Source: CAVPFA01 sp963703655 (lineage in GTDB: Bacteria; Actinomycetota; Acidimicrobiia; Acidimicrobiales; Bog-793). Taken from it: DNA of 64,000 nucleotides. Each line of letters starts with the position of its first letter. Position 1 is the stretch's first letter. Below, one piece after another: positions 51,512 to 60,066 of the stretch. The stretch spans positions 682,001-746,000 of the forward strand of contig CAVPFA010000004.1 in NCBI GenBank assembly GCA_963703655.1, in the 5' to 3' direction. A program made the position numbers and the translations under genes. The notes beneath the pieces are model-generated. The model ran no database searches, was not told where the DNA came from, and worked only from the letters and a program-made list of their open reading frames with translations.

Positions 51512-52887
51512 CGACCAAGGCCGCCGCGCGACCGCCCGAGACTTCGCGGTCCGGATGACTGTGTGCCCGACGCGACCTGATCGTTCCACGCAGAGCCCCC
51601 GGGAAAGCTGAACGCGTCGATCGACTCCTCCCGCATCTCGGTGGAGGCCCCGGGCAGCTTGGGTATCTGATAGCGGCCCCCGCTCACTGTCGCCGGTTCG
51701 ACGAAGTGCTCGTGCAGGTGGTCGATCCACTCGAGTAGCGGTTCGGTGCTTGCACGAGCCGGAAGGCCGCCGAGGGCGACATGGTCGAACATCGCCAGGT
51801 GCTGGACGAGCTCGCACAGCCCGACGCCTCCGGCATGCGGGTAGACGACCACGCCGAACTTGGCGGCGAGCAACAAATTGGCGATGTTCTCGTTCACGCC
51901 CGCGACCCGGCAGGCGTCGATCTGCATGATGTCGATCGCGCCGTCTTGAAGCAGCTGTTTGAAGACGATCCGGTTCGGCACGTGCTCCCCCGATGCCACC
52001 CGTACCGGGGCTACCCCCTGGCGTATGCGCGCCAATCCCAAGATGTCGTCGGGGTTGGTCGGCTCCTCGATCCAGGCGATGTCGAACTGCGCGAGAAGCC
52101 CGATGCGGTCGACCGACTCGTCGACGTCCGAGACCTGGTTGGCGTCGAGAGCAAGGCCGACGTCATCGCCGATCGCTTCGCGCGCGAGATCGCAGCGGCG
52201 GCGGTCGTCCTCGGCGCTGGCGCCTACCTTCAGCTTCACAAGACCGAAGCCCGAGGCCACCGCGTCGGCACACAGCGTCACGAGCCGCTCGTCGTCGTAA
52301 CCAAGCCAGCCTGCCGACGTCGTGTACGCGGGGTACCCGTCCAGCTCGAGGCCTCGGACACGTCGGTCCGCTCCGGCCGCCCCGCGCCGGAGAAGCTCGA
52401 GCGCCTCGTCACGGTTCAGCGCGTCGCTCAGGTAGCGAAAGTCGACGAGAGAAACGATCTCTTCGGGGGTCAGGCCGGCGAGGACCCGCCAGAGCGGCGC
52501 TCCCTCGCGCTTCGCGCGGAGATCCCACATCGCATTTATCACCGCGCCGATGGCCATGTGCATGACGCCCTTCTCCGGGCCAAGCCAGCGCAGCGGGCTG
52601 TCCCAGACCAGCCGCCGGGAGAAGTCGCCGAGATCGGCGAGCGCCTCGTCGACGTCGAGCCCGACGATGAGCGGCTCCAGGGAGCGGATCGCTGCGAGCT
52701 GGACGTCGTTGCCGCGCCCGATCGTGAACGTGAAGCCGTGCCCCCCGAGCTCGTCGCTGGCATCGGTGCGCACGACGACGTAGGCCAGCGCATAGTCGGG
52801 AGTCGGGTTCATCGCGTCCGAGCCGGCGAGCGAGCGCGAGGTCGGGAACCTGATGTCGTGGGTGTCGAGTGCCGCGAGCCGCGTCAC
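51508..52887 (-). CDS. fucD: L-fuconate dehydratase
   Basis: 459 aa, enolase superfamily, mandelate racemase group; converts L-fuconate to 2-keto-3-deoxy-L-fuconate. Diagnostic sequence: DIRFPTSRSLAGSDAMNP and GGHGFTFTIGRGN at the capping domain, LVKLKVG (KxK catalytic Lys), ALDANQ / WIEEPTN / ASGEHV (metal ligands Asp, Glu, Glu) and YPHAGGVGLCE (His of the His-Asp dyad). GTG at 52887 follows AGGA and lies after the permease stop; the ATG at 52935 would overlap the permease. The last 35 residues are a non-conserved extension. Anchors the pathway assignment of the operon. Confidence 0.93.
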   Translation of the reverse strand: MTRLAALDTHDIRFPTSRSLAGSDAMNPTPDYALAYVVVRTDASDELGGHGFTFTIGRGNDVQLAAIRSLEPLIVGLDVDEALADLGDFSRRLVWDSPLRWLGPEKGVMHMAIGAVINAMWDLRAKREGAPLWRVLAGLTPEEIVSLVDFRYLSDALNRDEALELLRRGAAGADRRVRGLELDGYPAYTTSAGWLGYDDERLVTLCADAVASGFGLVKLKVGASAEDDRRRCDLAREAIGDDVGLALDANQVSDVDESVDRIGLLAQFDIAWIEEPTNPDDILGLARIRQGVAPVRVASGEHVPNRIVFKQLLQDGAIDIMQIDACRVAGVNENIANLLLAAKFGVVVYPHAGGVGLCELVQHLAMFDHVALGGLPARASTEPLLEWIDHLHEHFVEPATVSGGRYQIPKLPGASTEMREESIDAFSFPGGSAWNDQVASGTQSSGPRSLGRSRGGLGR

Positions 52888-52912
52888 GGCACGGTCCTGA
52901 CGGCGGCTATGT

Positions 52913-53977
52913 TCACTCGGCCACCGCTTTGCCACCGATGATGCGAGCGAGCACGAGCGCGGCGAGGATCACGCCGCCTTCGACGGCGAAGATCCAGTAA
53001 TTCGAGACTTGGGAGATGTTGAGGATGTTGGTGACGATGCCGAGCAAGATCACGCCGGACGCGGCGCCGACCATGTTGCCTCGGCCGCCCTGCAGGCTCA
53101 CTCCGCCGATGACGGCGGCTGCGAAGACGGGGAAGATTATCCCCTCGGAGTAGCCCTGCAGGGTCGAGACCTGCGAGGTCTGGCCGGCCTCCATCAACCC
53201 GCCGATCGAGGCAAGCATCGCGGCTGCGACGTACACGCCGATACGGATGCGGTCGACCTTGATGCCCGCCGCCCGCGCCGCCTCGCGGTTGCCGCCGACC
53301 GCGTAGATCGCCCGACCGATTCGGTGGTAACGCAGAAAGAGCCCGACGATGACGAAGATCGCCACCGCGACGACGAGGGAAACGGGGATGCCCCCCGTCC
53401 CGCTGTTCGGTGCGCGGAACAGGTAGGCCGACCCGAGGTAAGTGAACGGAGCCGGCAGCCCGAACAGCGACTGGTCGGAGACGATTCCGTCCTGCAACCC
53501 GTACAGCAAGATGGTCATGCCGAGCGTGACGATGAAACCGTTCAAGCGCCCCTTCACGATGAGCAGGCCGTTCGTCATCCCGACGACTGCGCCGACGGCG
53601 AGCAGCACGAGCAGCGCCAGGTACGGGTTCAAGTTGATGCCGGCGCCGAACAGGTTGCTCGACAAGATCGTCCACGCCGCGACCATCGGAGCGAGCCCGT
53701 AGGTCGATTCGAGCGACAGGTCCAGACCGCCCGTCAGGAGCACGAGGCTCTCGCCCACCACCGTCACCCCGAGCGAGGAGCTGAACTGGCCGATCTCGGT
53801 GAAGTTGTTCAGTGCGAGGAAGTTCGGGTTGATGACGGTGCCGATGACGATGAGCACGCCTATGACGGGTAACAGCGCGACCTGTCGCGTGCCGCCGAGG
53901 AGCCGACGAGCGGCTCCACGCACCATTCCGGGTCGCCGCGTGTCCCGATCGGGCGCCAGGACAATCGCCTTGGTCAC
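52913..53977 (-). CDS. Sugar ABC transporter permease (RbsC-like)
   Basis: 354 aa, about 8-10 transmembrane helices; LTGGLDLSLESTYGL and GGRGNMVGAASGVILLG match the BPD_transp_2 family of ribose/xylose/fucose importers. ATG at 53977 overlaps the restored stop of the ATPase gene (ATGA). Forms the channel for the periplasmic-binding-type protein at 55724. Confidence 0.9.
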   Translation of the reverse strand: MTKAIVLAPDRDTRRPGMVRGAARRLLGGTRQVALLPVIGVLIVIGTVINPNFLALNNFTEIGQFSSSLGVTVVGESLVLLTGGLDLSLESTYGLAPMVAAWTILSSNLFGAGINLNPYLALLVLLAVGAVVGMTNGLLIVKGRLNGFIVTLGMTILLYGLQDGIVSDQSLFGLPAPFTYLGSAYLFRAPNSGTGGIPVSLVVAVAIFVIVGLFLRYHRIGRAIYAVGGNREAARAAGIKVDRIRIGVYVAAAMLASIGGLMEAGQTSQVSTLQGYSEGIIFPVFAAAVIGGVSLQGGRGNMVGAASGVILLGIVTNILNISQVSNYWIFAVEGGVILAALVLARIIGGKAVAE

Positions 53978-55614
53978 GGCGTCGTCCCCGATCCGGCACC
54001 GAAGCCCTCTGACGCAGAGAGATCAGCTCGCTCCTGTCGAACGGAGGGGAATCCATCTCCCGGAATACCTTGCCGCGGAGCATCACGAGGACCCGGTCGC
54101 AGATGACGAGGTCGTCGAGCTCCTCGGTCGCGAGGAGCAGCGCTGCGCCGGTGTTCTCGACGAAGGAGGCGAGCGCCTCGAGGAGGAGGGCCTTCGACGC
54201 CACGTCGACGCCTCTCGTCGGCGAGATTGCCGCGAGCACGCCCGGGGAGATGATCAGCGCGCGGGCCACGGTGACCTTTTGCTGGTTGCCACCGGAGAGC
54301 TCGGCGACGGGCTGGTCGGGTCCCGACGCCACGACCTGGAGCGACTCGAGAACGGGTCGCGCAGCCGCGTTCTGTCGTGCCCGCGTAACGATCCCGAACC
54401 AGATCGCTAGCCGCCGAACAAGGGTCAGCGTCACGTTCTCGGTCACGCCGAGCTGGGGAACGAAGCCGTGCGCCCGGCGGTCCTCGGGCACATAGCCGAT
54501 GCCGAGCCCGAGCGCACGGTCCGGTCGGCCGGACTTGAGCACCCGTCCATCCGCGCTGACCAGCCCGGAGTGATACGGGGCCGCGCCGGCGACCACCCTG
54601 CCGAGCGTCGTGGCGCCGGACCCGCGAAGGCCGGTCACTCCGAGCACCTCGCCGCCTGCGACCTCGAGGGACACGCCCGACAACGGGCCCCCGATCGGGT
54701 CCTCGGCCGACACGTCGTCGACTACGAGGCGCGGCGCCCCGTACGACGACGCCGAACCGCGCCGCCTCGGGTCCGCCGACGGCATGGCAATCGAATCTGA
54801 GGTGCCCACCATGGCCGAGACGATCGCGCTCTCGTCGAGCGCGGCCGTCGGGCCCGAGAGCACCAACTCGCCGTCGCGCATCACCGCGACGGAGTCGCAG
54901 ATCTCGAACACCTCCTCGAGGTGGTGCGAGATGTAGAGCACGGCGACACCGACAGACACCAGGGAGCGGACCCGCTCGAACAGGCGGGCCACTCCGGAGC
55001 GCTCGAGGGCGGAGGTCGGCTCGTCGAGCACCAGGCAGCGAGTCCCGAGCGCCAGGGCACGCGCGATCTCCACCACCTGGCGCTGTTCCACCGAGATCCC
55101 AGCGCACAGCTGATGCTCGTCAATGTCGAATCCCCACTCGCTCATGACCCGCCGCGTCTCCGAGCGCATCGTGGGCCAGTCGATGCCGCCGTGCCAGCGG
55201 GTTGGATACCGTCCGAGGAAGACGTTCTCCGCCACCGTCAACGAGGGCACGACCATCGAGTGCTGGTAAACGGTGGCGATGCGGCGGTGCCGACCCGCGG
55301 CGTCGGAGTGCGAGGGGGCGGGCTCACCCTCGAACGACACGCTGCCCCTGTCGGGGACCACGAGGCCGCTCAGGACAGACACGAGCGTCGACTTCCCGGC
55401 GCCGTTTCGCCCGACGAGCCCCATGCACAGGCCGTACTCGAGACGCAGGTCGACTGCTCGCAGAGCCTGGGTGCTGGCGAAGCGCTTCCAGATGTCGCGG
55501 GCCTCGACCGCCGGGACCTTGCCGGCGGTCGGCGGTCAGCGTGGCCGTGTCGGTGATCGGCCCAGCGGTCGCACCCTGCTGTCGGAGAACGTCTCTGTCT
55601 CCGTCCATCGTCAC
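53974..55614 (-). CDS. Sugar ABC transporter ATP-binding protein (RbsA-like, duplicated domains), two frameshifts
   Basis: About 545 aa when joined. Domain 1: GLVGRNGAGKST (Walker A), CAGISVEQRQVVEIARAL, CLVLDEPTSAL. Domain 2: GVTGLRGSGATTLGRV (degenerate Walker A, usual for RbsA), AELSGGNQQKVTVARAL, SPTRGVDVASK. The start codon frame (55614, MTMDGDRD) breaks near 55517, where dropping one G gives a continuous QVPAVEARDIWKRF; no start codon exists in the downstream frame before the conserved region. A second break near 54017-54021 is needed for the gene to end at the ATGA overlap with the permease; without it the frame runs on through the permease. Both are probably sequence errors. Confidence 0.8.
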
Positions 55615-55661
55615 CTCGCCCTCGGCGCCAGCGTCGTCGGTGCCGGTGCGATCACCGGCCT

Positions 55662-55706
55662 GCTCGCTGCGGGCGCAGGCGTAAAGAACCCGCGCCCGCA
55701 GCGAGC
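55662..55706 (-). terminator. Long perfect stem-loop between binding-protein and ATPase genes
   Basis: Arms GCTCGCTGCGGGCGC and GCGCCCGCAGCGAGC (15 bp, perfect) around a 15-base loop, placed 18 bases after the binding-protein stop and before the ATPase start. No T-run follows. Such intercistronic hairpins usually stabilise the binding-protein mRNA or attenuate read-through so that it is made in excess over the channel. Confidence 0.65.
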
Positions 55707-55723
55707 GTAAAGGTTCGAGCCCG

Positions 55724-56894
55724 CTAGGACACCGTGCACGGGTTGCCGCCGTGCGCCTTCGTGTACACCCAGCCCCACGTCGTGTGGTTTGAGACCGGGG
55801 TCGTGACGATCGATCCGCCGAAGCTCTGACCCGCCACTTTGTACGTCTTGAGGTGAAGAGTCATCGCGGTCTTCGTGATGAACGGCGCCACGATGGGATA
55901 TCCGAGATTGGAGTCCCCCGAGTAGGTCTGCTTGACGAGGGCGAGGCCACCGAACGTCTCGCCGGGGTGGAGCTTGACGCCCTTCAACGCGTCGATGGCG
56001 AACTTGAGCGACCATTCGGCGTACAGGTTCGCAGGCTGCGACTGGGCCGCGTCGATCGCTCCGTGCTCGATATTGCACATCTCGAACGGGACACCGTCGT
56101 CGGCGACGAACCTGACGTGATTCGAACCGGTGTTGAAGTTCGGCAGGAATCCAGTGCTCAAGCCGTGGATGCCGACGATCCCCGTCTCCGGGCTGCTCCA
56201 CTGGCTGTAGATGCCGTGCAGCGAGTTTCCGAACTCGTTGTACGCGGTGTGTGCGTCGGAGACCGCGGTCGTGTCGTCCCAGACGGTGGGGTACTTGATG
56301 AGGTGCACGCCGGGGTCGTTGACCTTCATGCAGGCGTCGAAACCGTTCGTGCGGTCGGCGCCGTTCGAGGAGGCGAGGTCCCCCTCGAGGTCGGCCACGT
56401 AGCCAGAGCGGAACTTGGCGCTCATCGAGCGCGCACGCGTCCTCGCCGTAGATGAGGTTGCTCGCGCGTACGACGGCGTAGGCGTGGCCGGCCGACAGCG
56501 TCGTGTCGACGCTGACGATGTTGGCGTTGTGCGCCTTGATGAAGGACCCGACAGATCCTCCGAGACTGTCGGCGGACTCGGGGTTGACGATGATCGCCTT
56601 GACCTTGTCCACCGTGATGAGCGACTCGATTGCCGAGTTCTGCGCCTCGATGCTGCCGTTGGTCGGTGTGGTCGTGACGAGGTGGACGCCCAAGGACGAA
56701 GCGAACTGGGTCTGGTAGGCGTCGTAGGCGCTCCAAAAGTCGGTGTTGCTATAGGTCAACACGACCCCAACGTTGTACTTCGGAGCAGATGCGCTCCTGT
56801 TGCCGGTCGCTCCTACGCTCGTTGCGGTCACGCTCAACGCGAGCGCCACCGCCGCGGCGCACGCGAGCGCTGCCCATCGCTTGGATGTGATCAT
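55724..56894 (-). CDS. Sugar ABC transporter substrate-binding protein (RbsB-like), frameshifted
   Basis: About 390 aa when joined. Signal peptide (WAALACAAAVALALSVTATS) without lipobox. Periplasmic-binding fold I: NVGVVLTYSNTDFWSAY, VKAIIVNPESADSLGG, ANIVSVDTTLSAGHAY in the first frame, then SGYVADLEGDLASSNGADRTNGFDACM and PNFNTGSNHVRFVADDGVPFE in the second. The break is near 56418-56428 in a GTGCGCGCTC run; one extra base explains it. ATG at 56894 with GGGGAGGAAG. First gene of the fucose-type operon, with a good promoter upstream. Confidence 0.84.
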
Positions 56895-56986
56895 GTGATC
56901 TTCCTCCCCCTTTACCCTGGTCGGTCCACGCGGGCCGGCCCCGAGACAGCCAAGACGGATCGGCTGGCCGCCTCTCCGCTCGGAGG

Positions 56987-57015
56987 AGAATAGATCGGAT
57001 GTATCGGCGCGTCAA
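56987..57015 (-). promoter_or_regulatory. Promoter of the fucose-type operon
   Basis: On the leftward strand, TTGACG (57010-57015) and TATTCT (56987-56992) are separated by 17 bases, about 95 bases ahead of the binding-protein start. ATCGG-ATGT-ATCGG direct repeats lie in the spacer and could be contacted by the FadR-type regulator. Confidence 0.6.
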
Positions 57016-57185
57016 CAACACGCCGAGCAGCTTCTATCTGCGGAAAATCCGCTGGTCGACGCCCTAGCCTGACGCAGTTGTCGGATGTCTGCACCCAGGT
57101 CGGCCGACGATCAGCACCGCGTCCGCCAAGGGCGTCGAGCAGGGATTCCGAGCTTCGGCCGGCAACTGGTCCTCGACTCAGGACC

Positions 57186-57632
57186 TCACGCTCGCCGGAT
57201 CGCCCCGCGATACAGCCCGATTCGCCGATAGCGGATGTTCATCCGCCGGACGCGGGCGTTGTACTCGTCGATGAGCTTGGCTTGCTCGACCTCGTCCCCG
57301 CATTCCTCGAGCTGTGCCTCGAGGTCCTGACGCATGCGCGTGATCCGCTGCCCGTCGGTGAGCACCTCAGGTTCGCGTCGCGCCGGACGATCGGCAGCAC
57401 CGTACTGGCCGCCGTCTGCTCGGGTGCGGCCGGCGAATCGAGGGATGTCGAGCTGTTCGCGGAGCGCCAACTGATCGTTCGACTTGTTGACGCCGACGGC
57501 AACGACGTTCAAAGGACGGATACAGGCCTCGACGCACGCTGGCTTCATGCAGTAGTCGTAGCCCGCCTCGGCTCTTTCTTCGGAGACCGGGTCTCCACAA
57601 TGACGGCACTTCAAATTCGGACGCTTCTCCAC
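57186..57632 (-). CDS. Zinc-ribbon-containing hypothetical protein
   Basis: 148 aa, function unknown. The N-terminus has CRHC and, after a spacer, C-MKPAC-VEAC cysteines consistent with a zinc or iron-sulfur site (KCRHCGDPV, YCMKPACVEACI). The second half is a charged helix (ITRMRQDLEAQLEECGDEVEQ) that may form a coiled coil. Coding composition and the preserved cysteines argue for a real gene. It sits between the sugar operon and the divergent Rieske oxygenase; a link to either is not shown. Confidence 0.65.
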   Translation of the reverse strand: MEKRPNLKCRHCGDPVSEERAEAGYDYCMKPACVEACIRPLNVVAVGVNKSNDQLALREQLDIPRFAGRTRADGGQYGAADRPARREPEVLTDGQRITRMRQDLEAQLEECGDEVEQAKLIDEYNARVRRMNIRYRRIGLYRGAIRRA

Positions 57633-57847
57633 GACCTACGGGCAGCTGGTCGACATCAGCGACAGGTCGTCGGCCGCCGGTGCCGCCATCAATTGTACGG
57701 TCTGATTCCCCCTTTCCAGCCGCGTGCGTGACACCGCCGCGGGAGGTCGTTTCGTCGCTCGCGCCGGAGCTTCCGAACGCCCCTAGAGTCGCTCAGTAGT
57801 AGCGTCGCAGGGCGGCGCCTGCTTGACGCCCGAGAAGGGGGACGGCG

Positions 57848-59046
57848 GTGATCAATTCTGCTCTGAGAGGCCTCGGGCTTCGTGCCCAGTCTCCGATCGA
57901 CCCCGACGAGATAAACAGGAATCTCGCCACGGGCGCGACACTGCCGGCTTTCTTCTATACCGAGCCTGGAATCGCCGAGCTCGAGGACGAGCTCGTGTTC
58001 CGGCCCTCCTGGCAGATCGTCGGAGTCGAGCCCGAGGTGCGCAACGTCGGCGACTACTTCACGACCGACATATCCGGTTACGGGTTCACAGTGCCGATAG
58101 TCGTGCTCCGCGACAAGGAGATGGCTTTGCGAGCCTTCGCCAACGTCTGCCGGCACCGAGCCCACTCGGTTGTCGTCGGCTGCGGCAACCGCAAGACGCT
58201 TCAATGCAGCTATCACGGCTGGGTATACGGGCTGGACGGCTGCCTGCGGGCCGTCCCGCGCTCGAACGAAGGCGGGCTCCCCCCGTTCGAGCAGCTAGGG
58301 CTCGTGCCCCTTGCGGTCGACAGCTGGAAGGGATATGTCTTCGTGTCGCTGAAGCCGACCGAGACCCTGGCAAGACGCTCGGGGAGTTTCCCGCGGTTCT
58401 CGAGGGCCAGAGCTTCGACTTCCCCTTCGCGGACGAGAACGTCGAGCCGGAATTCGAGTACACGCGGATCGTGTACCGCTACGGCGGCCCCGCCAACTGG
58501 AAGGCGATGAACGAGAACAACATCGAGTGCTACCACTGCCCGACGACGCACAAGCACAGTTTCTCGGAGATGTTCAAGGTCGACACGGCGCACTATCTGC
58601 ACCGCGAGTTCGACCGCGGCGTCTATCACACGAGCTACTTCCAGGACTCGGTCGCCGACGCGCTCGGGATCACCGACCGGACGGGCCGCCCGCACTACCA
58701 GTTCTATTACCTCTGGCCGAACATGTACGTCGAGGACGGTCTCAGCCAGCGCGCCAACGGGGCCAACTTCACTCGGCTGTGGCCCGACGGCGTCAACGCC
58801 TGGGCGGGAGAGACCGTGCGCTACATCCTCCCCGCTGAACCGGACGTCGACCCCGAGATCGCCGCTCAGCTCAACAAGTGGAACGAGATGACCGCAGAAG
58901 AGGACAACGAGGCGGCCGCGCGGGTGCAGATAGGCTTCAGGTCCGGCATGTACTCGTGGGGCTACACGTTGGCCGAGAGCGAGCGCAACATGCGCCACTT
59001 CTACTCCCTCGTGTGGAAGGCGCTCGAGCCGGCGTTTCGAGGCTGA
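57848..59046 (+). CDS. Rieske [2Fe-2S] ring-hydroxylating-type oxygenase large subunit, frameshifted
   Basis: About 400 aa when joined. Rieske ligands CRH (NVCRHRAHS) and C-x2-H (LQCSYHGWVYGLDG) in the first frame; the catalytic domain with non-haem iron ligands in NNIECYHCPTTHKHSF in the second. The frame breaks near 58364-58367; one added C restores PTETPGKTLGEFP. GTG at 57848 after AAGGGGG. The family includes monooxygenases that demethylate or hydroxylate small molecules (carnitine, glycine betaine, aromatic ethers). No reductase gene is adjacent. Divergent from the zinc-ribbon gene. Confidence 0.83.
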
Positions 59047-59209
59047 GCCGCCTCCCGACTCCCCACGTCAGCCGGGGTGGGCATCGGCGCCTCAAGTTCC
59101 CCTCAACTTTGGAGCCAAACCTGCCGATGATCCCAACGCGGAGGGAACTCGCAAGGTTCGCCGCGGTCGTGGAACATCTCACAGACAGTCTCGAGCGAGG
59201 GAGCAGCAG

Positions 59210-59932
59210 ATGTTCAATACGCTTAAAAGATTGCACCTAGGAAAGATCGTCCTCGTGACGGTCACCGTCGTTCTCGGTGGATCCGCAGTCGCCGCCGGCG
59301 CGACAACTGCGGCAAGGGCCTCCAAAGGCCACCACGACGGGCCCCTCGGGGTCGTCACCTCCGTCAATGGCGTCTCAACCGATGGCACCTGCGGTGTCTC
59401 GGGCGCAATAGGCACCTTCACGCTGGTCGGCAAGCGCCTCAGCATCGTGACCGTTGACGTCACGACGACGACGACTTTCAAGGACCCCGCTGACCCGACG
59501 CCGTCGTTCGCGGATGTCTGCGTCGGCGGCCACGTGAAGGCCTTCGGCATGTTCTCGTCCGGCACACTGACCGCGGCGTCGGTCTCGGTGCCGGCGACCA
59601 AGGTCCAGGGCGTCGTCACCTCCGTCAATGGGGTCTCAACCGCGGGCACCTGCGGAGTCTCGGGCGCGATGGGCACCTTCACGCTGGTCGGCAAGCACCT
59701 CAGCATCTTGACAGTCGACGTCACGACGACGACGACCTTCAAGGACCCCGCTGACCCGACGCCGTCGTTCGCGGATGTCTGCGTCGGCGGAAACCTGAAG
59801 GCCCACGGCACGTTCTCGTCGCCCACACTGACTGCGATCTCGGTCTCGGTCTCGGTGATGGACCCCGGCCACGGCGACCACCACGGCCACGGCCACGGCG
59901 GTCACCATGGCCACCACGGCCACCACGGGTAG
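59210..59932 (+). CDS. Secreted protein with two DUF5666-like repeats and a His-rich tail
   Basis: 240 aa. Signal peptide (LVTVTVVLGGSAVAAGATTA). Two near-identical beta-rich repeats of 87 residues, each with GVVTSVNGVST, GTCGVSG, a Thr-rich strand and DPTPSFADVCVGG; each repeat has a Cys pair. The tail is a His/Gly-rich run (GHGDHHGHGHGGHHGHH) typical of nickel, zinc or copper binding. ATG at 59210 with GGGAG upstream. Likely an extracytoplasmic metal-buffering or surface protein; role unproven. Confidence 0.75.
   Translation: MFNTLKRLHLGKIVLVTVTVVLGGSAVAAGATTAARASKGHHDGPLGVVTSVNGVSTDGTCGVSGAIGTFTLVGKRLSIVTVDVTTTTTFKDPADPTPSFADVCVGGHVKAFGMFSSGTLTAASVSVPATKVQGVVTSVNGVSTAGTCGVSGAMGTFTLVGKHLSILTVDVTTTTTFKDPADPTPSFADVCVGGNLKAHGTFSSPTLTAISVSVSVMDPGHGDHHGHGHGGHHGHHGHHG
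59351..59855 (+). repeat. 261-base direct tandem repeat within the His-rich-tail protein gene
   Basis: Copy 1 starts at 59351 and copy 2 at 59612 (period 261 bases, 87 codons), mostly identical at DNA level, which indicates a recent duplication of one DUF5666-like unit. Confidence 0.8.
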
Positions 59933-60066
59933 TCGGTAGGCCTCGATCGGCCAGCGCATGGAGCTGCGGGTCTGCTGGGACGTCAGTCCACGCTCGGTTG
60001 CGCGAAGATCGGTGAGTTGGGCCGGATACAACTGAGCTCGTCCTGGCCCGGATCGGTGTCTTAGTC

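Noticed and set aside
52884..53973. Continuation of the ATPase frame through the whole permease gene as a fusion protein
   Set aside because: The sequence after the RSELIS segment is His/Arg/Asp-rich noise overlapping conserved RbsC in another frame; a single missing base near 54019 gives the usual ATGA junction instead.
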